Shown piece after piece: positions 27,401-35,521 of a stretch of DNA of 64,000 bases. Made by a program: the position numbers and the translations under genes. The DNA lies in the NCBI GenBank assembly GCA_002928965.1, contig PERU01000011.1:37638-101637 (forward strand). The letters run 5' to 3'. Position 1 is the first letter of the stretch, and the number at the start of each line of letters is the position of its first letter. Origin of the DNA: Methylomonas sp. (lineage in GTDB: Bacteria; Pseudomonadota; Gammaproteobacteria; Methylococcales; Methylomonadaceae). A model generated the notes under the pieces. That model searched no databases and was not told where the DNA came from. It was given only the letters and a program-made list of their open reading frames with translations.

Positions 27401-27825
27401 CGCCGCTGGATGGCAACCAGATCTCAGCTTTGCTGGACAAAACCCGGCAGTCCAACAGTCGGCAAGGCATTACCGGCTGCCTGTTGCACCAGAACGGCTG
27501 TTTCATGCAGTTTCTGGAAGGAGATCAATACAATGTGTTAAATCTGCTGGATGTCATCAAACAGGATCCTCGGCATTCCAACATCCGCCTGATCATGCAA
27601 GGCAACGAGTTTCAGCGGATGTTTCCTGAATGGAGCATGGGGTTTCACGACGTTGCGCATCGACTCAAACAACTTGAATTCACCAGCCAAACCAGCCATC
27701 AATTCAGCTTGATGGACCTGGCTCAAGATGCTCAAACCAGCTATATCTATATCACTTCGTTTCGAGAAACCGGGCAAGATAAAGTTTTGTCTCAGTGTCT
27801 TCAGGGAATTAATCCTCAGACTTGA
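24442..27825 (+). CDS. PBP-PAS-GGDEF-EAL-BLUF c-di-GMP phosphodiesterase
   Basis: An 1127-residue multidomain signalling protein. Residues about 8-370 form an AmiC/LivJ-type periplasmic-binding fold (LGLMPPVTGLVSMYG, ACHEINQRGG), but no signal peptide or membrane segment is seen, so it is probably cytoplasmic. A PAS domain (about 405-530) follows, then a GGDEF domain whose signature is SSDEF (616-620) and so probably inactive. The EAL domain (Glu744 in GAEILLRW, then DDFGTG and AEGVE) keeps its catalytic residues. A C-terminal BLUF domain (about 976-1075) has Tyr981, Asn1005, Gln1023 and Trp1064, with exactly the spacing of the flavin-site residues of AppA. It should hydrolyse c-di-GMP under blue-light and ligand control. 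The GTG start lacks a clear ribosome site. Confidence 0.88.
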   Translation: MSSRTNATTIRLGLMPPVTGLVSMYGSEIIRAAQIACHEINQRGGLLGKKLELIIEDDGSLPGTAVPAALRLVKNHHCVALIGNLLSNSRIAVANQVAEPLHIPYLNFSFYEGSIQGRYFFHFAALPNQQIEKMIPAMAHRYGLKMYFAGSNYEWPRGSIDAAKQALSRLDGDVVGEDYLPLNADAAEIDQLLEQVARSGADVFVPYFAGIDQITLLNRFSEMGLKHRIAVVMGHYDETLAQQLLPEVREGFYSSNTYFMSLDTPQNDDCLSQLATLPGVNGIWPKGTGVMTSFSEATYICVLAFAEAVARAGSTDPDALAEALEHTSILAPQGWVQMDSKTHHACVNSYLARSNKDGTFKIIERFGNIPPEIPNRYQNSKPRIKAASTPTSLQDRVNAEAEASLRQLNNAHQILSIADMAVLATDENGIILEANPNACNLFGYNPDEMHGLSIHLLLPPHLRQRHVEMVQGFVQAHETERPMSRRGEITGYRKDGSFFPLEASIGKFHNGEQWMLVVTMRDISDIKRKQTDFLWQATHDKLTGLPNRNLMQDRLEHALQRSRRQGLSLALLFVDLDSFKLVNDTYGHDTGDKLLKTIANHLIEMVRPGDTVAHLSSDEFVILCEQLEQPTSISALAERINLHLRQPIQINDNPLFISASIGIAIGHGSTHSADDLLRAADTAMHEVKQLGRDGWHFFSSSLEEKVRTKLAISNGLRLAIEREELSVCVQPIVDSQSSRILGAEILLRWHTADGPISPAVFIPIAEMTGSIIPIGIWVFAQACRLEADWRHRWGDAGPAYVSVNISARQLNEINLLQEVQQLVKTFASDPGRILLEITETALMADIDTNVRVLRSLADLGFRVAIDDFGTGYSSLSQLTKLPVNVLKIDRAFIDGLEKQPESRAVVKAVIGLGRALGLKMVAEGVENSAQLLELRNFGCDYIQGYHFHRPLKEKQFIQAVDDDLKTNPHQSNSPPIFFLIYSSLATSPLDGNQISALLDKTRQSNSRQGITGCLLHQNGCFMQFLEGDQYNVLNLLDVIKQDPRHSNIRLIMQGNEFQRMFPEWSMGFHDVAHRLKQLEFTSQTSHQFSLMDLAQDAQTSYIYITSFRETGQDKVLSQCLQGINPQT

Positions 27826-27957
27826 ATACTACGCCAGCAGGATGGCCTGTACACACCGACTGATCAGGGTATAATTCCAACCTGTCATCTTTAGCGGTTT
27901 GGCTGATTTAGCCTGATACGATCAAAGCCCATACATCCTTAATCTTCCCAAGTTTCC

Positions 27958-29313
27958 ATGAAAATTGTCATTCTTGGCGCTGGTGTGACCGGATCTTCGG
28001 TTGCCGGTGCATTAGCCAGTGAAGAAAACGATATTGTCGTCATTGATCAAAAATCAAACTTACTCTCCGCACTAAAGGGTCGTCTGGACATTGCCACTAT
28101 CGAAGGCAATGCAGCACATCCCAGCGTACTGGAACAGGCCGGCGTAGGCACTGCCGACATGGTCATCGCAGTTACCGACAGGGACGAAACCAACATGCTG
28201 GCCTGTCAAGTCATCAACACCCTGTACGAGAAACCCAAAACCATCGCCAGGGTGCGCGCCCTGGACTTTTTAAATCATCCCGAATTATTTGCGCCCGGCG
28301 GCATCGACATCGTTATCAGCCCGGAACAGGTGGTCACTGAAGCCATCCACAATCTGATCAAATATCCGGGCGCCTTACACGTGTCTGAATTCGCCGAAGG
28401 CTTGGTGCGTCTGTTTTCCATACGCGTGGTACCCACCGGCTTTTTGACCGGCAAACGCATTCAGGCTGTCAAAGAGAAACTGGCCGACAGCATGATTCGG
28501 GTGGCAGCGATTTTTCGTGACGGCAAAGCCATTGCAGTGAATGGTGAAGCCGTGATTGCCACCGGCGATGAGGTGTTTTTCGTTTGTCCGCGAGACAAAG
28601 TGCGTAAAACCCTGGTCGATTTGCACAAACTGGAATCGCCGATCAAAACCATCATGTTGGCGGGTGGCGGCCATGTCGGTAAACGTCTGGGCATCGCCTT
28701 GGAAAACAAATACCATGTCAAAATCATCGAACAGGACATCAATCGCGCCAGAGAAATTGCCAACGATCTGCGCAACACCCTGATTTTGCATGGTGACTGC
28801 ACCGACGAATCCTTATTAAACGAGGAAATGATCACGGACGTGGACTTGTTCTGCGCCATAACCAACAACGATGGCATCAATCTGATTTCTGCCGGACTGG
28901 CGAAAAAGCTCGGCGCCAAAAAAGCCATCTGCCTAATCAATAATAATTCCTACCTGAAATTACTGGATGGCACCGACATTGATCTGGCGATACAACCCAA
29001 ACTGGAAACGCTAGGCGGCATACTCAAACATGTCAGAAAAGGCGACGTGGTTGGTGTCAGTTCAGTTTGCGGCGGCAGTGCAGAAGCCATTGAAGCGATT
29101 GCCCACCGCAGTATAAACGCCCAATCCGTAGTAGGTTTGCGGGTTGATCAAATCAATCTGCCCGATGGGGTGATTTTAGGCGCCTTGATTCGGGAAGGCG
29201 AGGTGATTTCGGTGCATCACGATACCGTGTTTGCCGAAGGCGATCATGTGGTGATGTTTGCTCTGGAGAAGAAGTTGGTCAAGGCTATCGAAGGTTATTT
29301 TCAACCGATTTAA
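27958..29313 (+). CDS. trkA: Trk potassium uptake regulatory subunit TrkA
   Basis: A 451-residue cytoplasmic regulator with two RCK units, each an NAD-binding domain plus a TrkA-C domain. The first nucleotide motif is ILGAGVTGSSVAG at the N-terminus and the second is LAGGGHVGKRLGIAL near residue 237. TrkA gates the TrkH/TrkG potassium channel in response to nucleotides. Length and order match full TrkA of Proteobacteria. The trkH gene is not adjacent; the gene ends nine bases from a convergent gene. Confidence 0.95.
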   Translation: MKIVILGAGVTGSSVAGALASEENDIVVIDQKSNLLSALKGRLDIATIEGNAAHPSVLEQAGVGTADMVIAVTDRDETNMLACQVINTLYEKPKTIARVRALDFLNHPELFAPGGIDIVISPEQVVTEAIHNLIKYPGALHVSEFAEGLVRLFSIRVVPTGFLTGKRIQAVKEKLADSMIRVAAIFRDGKAIAVNGEAVIATGDEVFFVCPRDKVRKTLVDLHKLESPIKTIMLAGGGHVGKRLGIALENKYHVKIIEQDINRAREIANDLRNTLILHGDCTDESLLNEEMITDVDLFCAITNNDGINLISAGLAKKLGAKKAICLINNNSYLKLLDGTDIDLAIQPKLETLGGILKHVRKGDVVGVSSVCGGSAEAIEAIAHRSINAQSVVGLRVDQINLPDGVILGALIREGEVISVHHDTVFAEGDHVVMFALEKKLVKAIEGYFQPI

Positions 29314-29322
29314 CCCCAAAAA

Positions 29323-29859
29323 TCACTCTGTGTGATCGATAAATGCCAGGGTTTTCTGCGGTAGCGTTGCCCGCATATCACTGCTTAAGGCATTGACGCT
29401 GTCTTCATGCGCTGCTGTCATCAATTGGATCAGCTGCATTTCCACTTTCAGCTTTTCCTGCAGATCTTCCGCCTCCCACAGCCGATTCAACAATTGCTTG
29501 GCATGATGATGAATGGTGAAGGCTACCGCCTCGGGCAAATGCGCAAAATTGTCCCGCAAACTTGATTTCAATTTATCCAGAGAGGCCAGATATTGCTGAT
29601 AATCCTTCAAATCCTGCTTGCACTGGATTTTCAGCATTGCCAGTTCATTGCTGTTTTTAGCTTCGTTCAGAGACAGCTCGTGAGCCAGTAGCTGCGCCTG
29701 TTTTTTCATCTGCGCTACCAGCGCCTGCTCAGCCAGTTTTTTAGATTCGCGTAAGGCGGCGACATCCTGCTGCCTGGTCAACTGCCAGCTCAATGCTTCA
29801 TCACGGGAATTGCGTAAAAACCGCAGACTAGCGGTCAACCAGCGCTTGATGACTGACAT
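29323..29859 (-). CDS. Coiled-coil protein, unknown function
   Basis: A 178-residue soluble protein dominated by charged heptad-like helices (LAEQALVAQMKKQAQLLAHE and QCKQDLKDYQQYLASLDKLK), with no signal peptide. I recognise no family. It overlaps the end of the preceding membrane-protein gene by 25 bases on the same strand, so the two are translationally coupled and may form a membrane-anchored pair. It is the last gene of the minus-strand unit that begins with the MazG-like gene. Confidence 0.6.
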   Translation of the reverse strand: MSVIKRWLTASLRFLRNSRDEALSWQLTRQQDVAALRESKKLAEQALVAQMKKQAQLLAHELSLNEAKNSNELAMLKIQCKQDLKDYQQYLASLDKLKSSLRDNFAHLPEAVAFTIHHHAKQLLNRLWEAEDLQEKLKVEMQLIQLMTAAHEDSVNALSSDMRATLPQKTLAFIDHTE

Positions 29860-30374
29860 ATCGCTTGCTCGCGTAAAACCAGCATGGCTTCCGGGTTCGC
29901 CTGTTTACGGTAGTGTTTAAGCTGTTTTTGAAAGGCTTTGTATCGGTCTGCCGCCATGGCGGGTCTCAATTCGGCGGAAAGTGCTTTGTACAAATCCCGA
30001 CTATGTTTTCTATTATTGGCTGCCAGCAAACGATGCCGTTTTAACTCCTGCCAGTAACGTAACTGTTTCTTTTTTTGCTGTAAGCGTTGACAGCTGTTGT
30101 CATGCCGCATTTGCAGCACCAATACCCGCCGCAATGCACTGGCATCTCGCCGCCAATAACCCGCCAATTCCCTATGGATACTCTGAAGCAATAAACTGCA
30201 ACCTAACAGCAACAACAGGCTAAAAGCCGACAGCATGAGCTTGCCGGCCAAATCATAGATCAAAGCCGTCAGTCCAGCCAATCCCCAATTCAAACAGCCG
30301 AAACCTGTCAGCAGCAGCAACATTGCCAGACTGGCTGTCGCCAATACCGCATAAAGGATAATTTTAGTGACCAT
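29835..30374 (-). CDS. Two-span membrane protein with helical cytoplasmic tail
   Basis: A 179-residue protein with two hydrophobic segments (about residues 4-26 and 45-65) and a long basic helical tail (RLQQKKKQLRYWQELKRHRL, KQLKHYRKQANPEAM). The ribosome site TGAGG overlaps the stop of the VOC gene three bases upstream. I recognise no family. Coupling with the coiled-coil gene at 29323 suggests the two products act together. Confidence 0.6.
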   Translation of the reverse strand: MVTKIILYAVLATASLAMLLLLTGFGCLNWGLAGLTALIYDLAGKLMLSAFSLLLLLGCSLLLQSIHRELAGYWRRDASALRRVLVLQMRHDNSCQRLQQKKKQLRYWQELKRHRLLAANNRKHSRDLYKALSAELRPAMAADRYKAFQKQLKHYRKQANPEAMLVLREQAICQSSSAG

Positions 30375-30377
30375 GCC

Positions 30378-30755
30378 TCAGGCGGGGCGTTCTATGAACT
30401 CGAGGGCATTGCCGTCCCGGTCTCTGCAGAACAAGGCTTTGCGGCCGGAAAGACTCATGGTGTAGGTTATGCCGGCCTTATCCAGATCTGCACGCAAGGC
30501 ATCAACAGAACTGCAATGCAAGGCCACATGCCGGTCACGCCCTCCGTGAGCAGGTCGCCCCGTCGTCGGATCAGGATTATCCAGTTCCAACAAATGAATT
30601 TGCTGTGCGCCGATTTGGAGCCAAGCGCCCGGAAACGGCAGATTGGGTCTCTCGGTGGGTTGCATACCCAGTATATCCCGGTACAGCTTTAGAGATTCCT
30701 GGGTATCTGAGACGATTAAACTGGCGTGGTGAATAGTTAAGTTGAACTTGGACAT
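30378..30755 (-). CDS. VOC-superfamily protein
   Basis: A 125-residue vicinal oxygen chelate protein: NLTIHHASLIVSDTQESLKLYRDILG at the start, then RHVALHCSSVDALRADLDKAGI and the closing FCRDRDGNALEFIE strand. The paired His (HH near residue 9), His in RHVALH and final Glu are candidate metal ligands. The Arg/Gly-rich loop HGGRDRH suggests a glyoxalase- or dioxygenase-like enzyme, but no substrate can be named. It lies in the hyi-glxR operon, so a link with glyoxylate-derived intermediates is possible. Confidence 0.78.
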   Translation of the reverse strand: MSKFNLTIHHASLIVSDTQESLKLYRDILGMQPTERPNLPFPGAWLQIGAQQIHLLELDNPDPTTGRPAHGGRDRHVALHCSSVDALRADLDKAGITYTMSLSGRKALFCRDRDGNALEFIERPA

Positions 30756-30802
30756 GACATAAACCGGTGATTTAACGCCGTTGCATTATAACGCGAGGCC
30801 GA

Positions 30803-31582
30803 TTAAGCCTGATAGGTTTTCAGCCAGTCCAGACTAGGGTGAGTGCCGATCACCGGCTTATATTCGGCACCTACCCAACCTTGATAAGCCAAAGAGCTGA
30901 TTAACTCAAACAGTTCAGCAAACTTCACCTCACCGGTTCCAGGTTCGCCACGCCCCGGACAATCAGCAAACTGAAAGTGACCAATTTTGTCACTATGCTG
31001 CCGGATGAATGCCGCACAATCTTCCTGCATGCGAGTCATATGATAAATATCAAATTGCAGGCGTAGATTTGGGTTTTTCAATTCGGCCAATATTGACAGC
31101 ATCCTCTGCGCGTTATCTACGATAAAGCCCGGCATATCTTGACTGTTCACGGCTTCAAAAACCGTAGTCACACCGATCTCGGCAAAGGCTTCTGCGGCAT
31201 ACTGCAGATTTTCAAGCAAGATTTGTTGATATGCCTCCAGGCGAGCCGGATCAAAACATCGTCCAGGCAACACATTAATCAACGCTGGCTGCAGAAATTC
31301 TGCATAGTGCAGCGCCTGATCCACTGCCTGTTTAAATTGCGTTTGTTTTTCCGGCACTGCCGCCAGCCCTTCCCCACCTTGCAGCAAGCTGTCGGCATCG
31401 ACATTAAACAACACCAGTTTCAAGGCGTTTTCCTGCAAAGCCGCCTGAATTTGTGCCGCTGGCAAAACATAAGGAAACTGAATTTCTACCGCATTGAATC
31501 CGGCCTGTTTTGCCGCCTGAAACCGCTCCAGCCAAGGCAACTCGGTAAACAGCATGCTCAGATTGGCACTAAATCGCAGCAT
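30803..31582 (-). CDS. hyi: Hydroxypyruvate isomerase
   Basis: A 259-residue TIM-barrel enzyme of the Hyi family, which interconverts hydroxypyruvate and tartronate semialdehyde. Typical sequences are FSANLSMLFTELPWLERFQAA at the start, TTVFEAVNSQDMPGF with a metal-binding Glu, RLQFDIYHMTRMQED, and HFQFADCPGRGEPGTGEV. The start lies 14 bases inside the end of glxR. Together they would move carbon between hydroxypyruvate, tartronate semialdehyde and D-glycerate, useful in a one-carbon or glycolate metabolism. Confidence 0.9.
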   Translation of the reverse strand: MLRFSANLSMLFTELPWLERFQAAKQAGFNAVEIQFPYVLPAAQIQAALQENALKLVLFNVDADSLLQGGEGLAAVPEKQTQFKQAVDQALHYAEFLQPALINVLPGRCFDPARLEAYQQILLENLQYAAEAFAEIGVTTVFEAVNSQDMPGFIVDNAQRMLSILAELKNPNLRLQFDIYHMTRMQEDCAAFIRQHSDKIGHFQFADCPGRGEPGTGEVKFAELFELISSLAYQGWVGAEYKPVIGTHPSLDWLKTYQA

Positions 31583-32459
31583 CGGGTTTTTGATACAGTT
31601 TAATTAAGGTGGAAGGGTCTTCGGCAAGAAAACCCTGTGAGCCATGCAACCGCAGCAACTGCGCCGCCAAACCGGACATGGGAATGGCACTCCCATGCTC
31701 TGCTGCCACATCAACCGCCATCTGCAAATCCTTCAACAAGGTTTTCACCCGCCATTTCACTGGCTCGAATTGCTCAGCAGCCATTTCAGGCCCAACGATT
31801 TGCAGTGGCTTGGAATCGGCAAAACCACCAATTAACGCTGCAGGTATTTTGCTGCTATCAACCCCGGCCCGTTTGGCCAGAGCCATCATTTCCGCGATCA
31901 CCAACACGTTGCAACTCACGACCATCTGGTTGCAAATCTTGGTCGTTTGACCACTGCCGACCGGCCCCATATGCGTAAACCGACTATATAAAGGTTTAAG
32001 TACTTGCAGGGCGACGCTAATATCGGCCTGATCCCCGCCGGCCATTATCGCCAAACTGCCCTGCTCCGCCCCCGCCGTACCGCCGGATACCGGCGCATCG
32101 ACCCAATGCATGTCGCAGTGTTGCTGCAACTGCTCGGCCAACTGCCGGGTTCTTTCAGGGTGGATGCTGGATAAATCAATCAGCAACTGCCCGGATCGAC
32201 CATTAGGTAAAATCTGCTGAAGAACCACTGTTTCTACCGCAGCAGTATCCGTCAGACACAGCAAAATCACATCGGACCGCGCCACTAATTCTGCAATGCT
32301 GTCACACACATGCGCCCCAGCCGCTGCCACCGCGGCCAGTTTATCCGCACTGCGATTCCAGACATTGACTTGAAAACCTGCGTCCAGCAAGCGCAAGGTC
32401 ATGGGTTTGCCCATCAGTCCTATACCGATGAAACCCAGAGTGAAATTTTGCTTCGTCAT
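31569..32459 (-). CDS. glxR: Tartronate semialdehyde reductase (beta-hydroxyacid dehydrogenase)
   Basis: A 296-residue NAD(P)-dependent beta-hydroxyacid dehydrogenase. The Rossmann motif GFIGIGLMGKPM, the substrate motif DAPVSGGTAGAEQGSLAI and the catalytic-lysine block GSGQTTKICNQM are intact. Among this family (GarR/GlxR, 3-hydroxyisobutyrate dehydrogenase) the neighbouring hyi makes 2-hydroxy-3-oxopropionate the most likely substrate. It is preceded by the MazG-like gene with a two-base gap and overlaps hyi by 14 bases. Confidence 0.87.
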   Translation of the reverse strand: MTKQNFTLGFIGIGLMGKPMTLRLLDAGFQVNVWNRSADKLAAVAAAGAHVCDSIAELVARSDVILLCLTDTAAVETVVLQQILPNGRSGQLLIDLSSIHPERTRQLAEQLQQHCDMHWVDAPVSGGTAGAEQGSLAIMAGGDQADISVALQVLKPLYSRFTHMGPVGSGQTTKICNQMVVSCNVLVIAEMMALAKRAGVDSSKIPAALIGGFADSKPLQIVGPEMAAEQFEPVKWRVKTLLKDLQMAVDVAAEHGSAIPMSGLAAQLLRLHGSQGFLAEDPSTLIKLYQKPDAAI

Positions 32460-32461
32460 AA

Positions 32462-33004
32462 TTATTCGTAGAGTGCGTCGCTTAAATCGGGCGCTTGGGG
32501 CAAAGCTTCCTGCGCCAGCCGCTGACTGTAATCATGAGCGCTAGTGGCTCGGTGGACACTGTTCATCAAATTGTTATGCACCATGCCAAAAGCTTTATCG
32601 AAATCGGCATTGACGAATCCGCGCGCCAATTGTTCGCAAATACTGTAAAGCGCAGAGTAATGAATGGTTTCTCCGGACGCACAGTGATTGATTTTATCCG
32701 CCAACACCCGCATTACCGATAGAACCGAACCATCCTGCCGCCAATTCACGGACGTTGCGATCACCTCGTCACCTCGGCAGGCAATCGCCGCCAAAGCGTT
32801 ATAGGCCAGATCCACCAACCCGGCCAGAATTTGGGTTAAATCGCCAGCGGTGATGGCTTTGAAGGTTTCGCTGCCACAATCCATCAATAAGGCTTGTCGC
32901 ATGACAATATCCATATCGGAGAGATGCACGGTATCAGGATAGTCGGGCTGCTTGATGCCAAACTGCTCGTGGAAGTCTCTGACGAGTTTTAAATGAGAAT
33001 GCAT
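32462..33004 (-). CDS. MazG/PRA-PH-like protein with degenerate metal site
   Basis: A 180-residue all-helical protein whose N-terminal half (VRDFHEQFGI, then AITAGDLTQILAGLVDLAYNA) resembles the nucleoside-triphosphate pyrophosphohydrolase (MazG/PRA-PH) superfamily. The usual EExxE metal motif reads Asp42-Cys43-x-x-Glu46 and the later ExxD reads Gly62-x-x-Asp65, so metal binding may be weakened or altered. A second similar helical half (about residues 95-170) may be a divergent repeat. ATG 33004 follows AGGA; the longer frame has no ribosome site. It heads the hyi operon. Confidence 0.6.
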   Translation of the reverse strand: MHSHLKLVRDFHEQFGIKQPDYPDTVHLSDMDIVMRQALLMDCGSETFKAITAGDLTQILAGLVDLAYNALAAIACRGDEVIATSVNWRQDGSVLSVMRVLADKINHCASGETIHYSALYSICEQLARGFVNADFDKAFGMVHNNLMNSVHRATSAHDYSQRLAQEALPQAPDLSDALYE

Positions 33005-33195
33005 AGCTGTTCCTAATGTCAAATGATTGCAATAGTACAAGCCCCAGACCCAATCCGCAAAAACGGCTCACTACAAGCCGGTTTCCCAGCTTGTTCTGAA
33101 ACGCCATATAACCGGAAACTCACTGAATAACGTCCACCATCAACACAAAACGCGTTCAAACAAGTTATATCAAATTGTCATTACGCACATGCTAA

Positions 33196-33216
33196 TAAAA
33201 AACATTCTCATTTACA
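33196..33216. promoter_or_regulatory. Fur-box-like sequence
   Basis: AAAAAACATTCTCATTTACA, about 80 bases before the TonB receptor start, contains ATTCTCATT, a good match to one half of the iron-regulator (Fur) box. The other half is degraded. Iron control is expected for this type of receptor. Confidence 0.35.
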
Positions 33217-33296
33217 TATAGGGTTTATTTGCGTACCATATCCCGCCATCATGATTCAAAACTTGATTTCAAACGATCCAGACACCGGGAAGCCCT

Positions 33297-35486
33297 ATGA
33301 CCCTTAAATCATCGAAATTACTCTATCCCAACCAAATTGCGAAGATATTGGGATGCACCCTACCTATCCTGATGTCAGAGATAACCCATGCTGCAGACGA
33401 TGGCTCAACCGCCTTGGAAATGCCTGTAGTCGAGATCATCGAGTCGGATTCCTCGCTCAAGAATATGGCCAGTAGTGTAAACATTCTGACTCAGGAAGAA
33501 ATCTTCAAGAGCCACGTTTTTAATGTTAACGAAGCCTTGCGCAAAGTGCCCGGCGTTAATGTCCGCGACGAGGAAGGCTTTGGCATGCGGCCAAACATTG
33601 GCATTCGCGGCATGAATCCTACCCGATCAACCAAGACGCTGCTTTTGGAAGACGGCATTCCATTATCTTATGCACCCTACGGCGACAACGCCAGCTACTA
33701 CCATCCACCGATCGAGCGATTTTCCAGTATCGAAGTGTTGAAGGGACCTGAACAAATCAAGTTTGGCCCGCAAACCATCAGCGGCACCATTAACTACTTG
33801 ACACCCAACCCGCCCAGAACACCCGGCGGCTCTTTAAGCTTCACCGGCGGCACCCGCGAGTTTTATGACGGTCACTTCAATTACGGCGGCACCTGGGGTG
33901 ATTTCGGCGGCTTGGTCGACATCACCCACAAAGAAAGCGAGGGAGCTCGCGACAACACCCATTCCGACATCAACGATTTCAACATCAAAGGTGTGTATGA
34001 CATCGACAGTCGCAATGCTCTGACGCTACGCGCCAATTATTTTCAGGAAGATTCCCAAGTCACTTACTCAGGCATTACCGATGCTGAAATGCGCAATTTC
34101 GGCATCCGCTACAACCCGTTCAAAAACGACACGATGAAAACCGATCGCTGGGGCACATCCTTGACGCATCAGCTCAGCTTCAACAAAGATGTCACCTTGA
34201 CTACCAATGCATACTGGTCACATTTTCATCGGGATTGGTGGCGGCAATCAAGTACGACGACGGATACGCAATGTAATGCTTCGTCTCCAGGCTTCAGTAC
34301 AAACCGATTAAATGGTATTGCTGTAAACCCTGATAGCTGTAACTCTACCCAAGGACGTTTAAGGGATTACTACAGTTACGGCGTCGAACCTCGGCTACAT
34401 GTCAATCATAAAACCCTGGGCATAAATAACGAGCTGGACATGGGATTCCGCGCCCATTTCGAGGAACAAAATCGAACTCAGGTAAATGCAAGGCCGCTTA
34501 GTGATACAGCGACAATAAGTGAACAAAACCAACGCGACACCGATGCTTATTCCGGATTCGCCCAAAACAAATTCATCTTGGGCGATTGGAGCCTGACGCC
34601 GGGCGTTCGTATTGAGCATGTCAATTTCGGCCGAACCGACGAGTTGACTGGAGCCACTGGAAAGTCATCGCTCACCGAAATTCTTCCGGCTTTCGGCACC
34701 ACCTATTCGCCCAACGAAAAATTCACCACCTTTTTCGGCTTTCACGGCGGATTTTCACCACCGCGAGTGGAAGACGCCATTGATAACCAAGGTACACTGG
34801 TCGATGTTGGGCCGGAAAAAAGCGTTAACTATGAAGTGGGCATTCGCACAAAACCCTACACTGGCGCCAAACTCGATGGCGCATTATTCCGTGCAGATTT
34901 TCAACAACAAAACGCTGTTGGCAGCATTGCAGGCGGTGCCACACCGCTGGCAGCCGGTCAGGCATTGTATGAAGGCGCCGAATTACTGGCCCGCCAGGAC
35001 TTTGGCCCGCTATTCGACAGCGACCACAATGTCTATTTCCAAGCCGCGTATACCTGGGTAGGTACGGCAGAAATGACCTCGGCCTTTCGCTGTTTGGCGA
35101 GCGCCGGTTGTAGCAATGCGCTCTCACGCGGCGAATTCATAGGCAACAGAATGCCCTATTCGCCAGAACATAACTTATCCACCACGCTGGGGTATTCCCA
35201 CATCAGTGGTTTCGATATTCATTTGGAGACTGTCTATGTCGGCAAACAATTCAGCGACTTTGCCAACACAGCCGAGGTTCCGGTCAACGGCAACGGCCAA
35301 ATTGGCGAAATCAAAGACTACGTGGTACTGAATCTCGCCACCACCTATCATGTCAAGCCGATCAATACCGATTTTTTCGTGTCGTTGAAAAACCTGTTAG
35401 ACGAGACCTATATCGTGGATAGAACCCGAGGAATTTTGCCCGGTGCACCGAGACTGGTGCAGGCAGGCTTCAAGGTGAATTTTTAA
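33297..35486 (+). CDS. TonB-dependent outer-membrane receptor (FecA-like)
   Basis: A 729-residue outer-membrane transporter. A signal region (cleavage near THA/AD, about residue 32) is followed by a TonB-box-like stretch (MPVVEI), a plug domain (about 50-165; LRKVPGVNVRDEEGFGMRPN and VLKGPEQIKFGPQTISGTINY) and a 22-strand barrel ending in the aromatic C-terminus AGFKVNF. FecA/FhuA-type receptors import ferric citrate or siderophores with TonB energy. It lacks the N-terminal signalling extension of true FecA, and no fecIR-like genes are adjacent. The ligand is inferred as an iron chelate, with moderate certainty. Confidence 0.85.
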   Translation: MTLKSSKLLYPNQIAKILGCTLPILMSEITHAADDGSTALEMPVVEIIESDSSLKNMASSVNILTQEEIFKSHVFNVNEALRKVPGVNVRDEEGFGMRPNIGIRGMNPTRSTKTLLLEDGIPLSYAPYGDNASYYHPPIERFSSIEVLKGPEQIKFGPQTISGTINYLTPNPPRTPGGSLSFTGGTREFYDGHFNYGGTWGDFGGLVDITHKESEGARDNTHSDINDFNIKGVYDIDSRNALTLRANYFQEDSQVTYSGITDAEMRNFGIRYNPFKNDTMKTDRWGTSLTHQLSFNKDVTLTTNAYWSHFHRDWWRQSSTTTDTQCNASSPGFSTNRLNGIAVNPDSCNSTQGRLRDYYSYGVEPRLHVNHKTLGINNELDMGFRAHFEEQNRTQVNARPLSDTATISEQNQRDTDAYSGFAQNKFILGDWSLTPGVRIEHVNFGRTDELTGATGKSSLTEILPAFGTTYSPNEKFTTFFGFHGGFSPPRVEDAIDNQGTLVDVGPEKSVNYEVGIRTKPYTGAKLDGALFRADFQQQNAVGSIAGGATPLAAGQALYEGAELLARQDFGPLFDSDHNVYFQAAYTWVGTAEMTSAFRCLASAGCSNALSRGEFIGNRMPYSPEHNLSTTLGYSHISGFDIHLETVYVGKQFSDFANTAEVPVNGNGQIGEIKDYVVLNLATTYHVKPINTDFFVSLKNLLDETYIVDRTRGILPGAPRLVQAGFKVNF

Positions 35487-35521
35487 TCATAAAAGGCTTA
35501 CTGCGTGCCTCTCTGGCGAGC

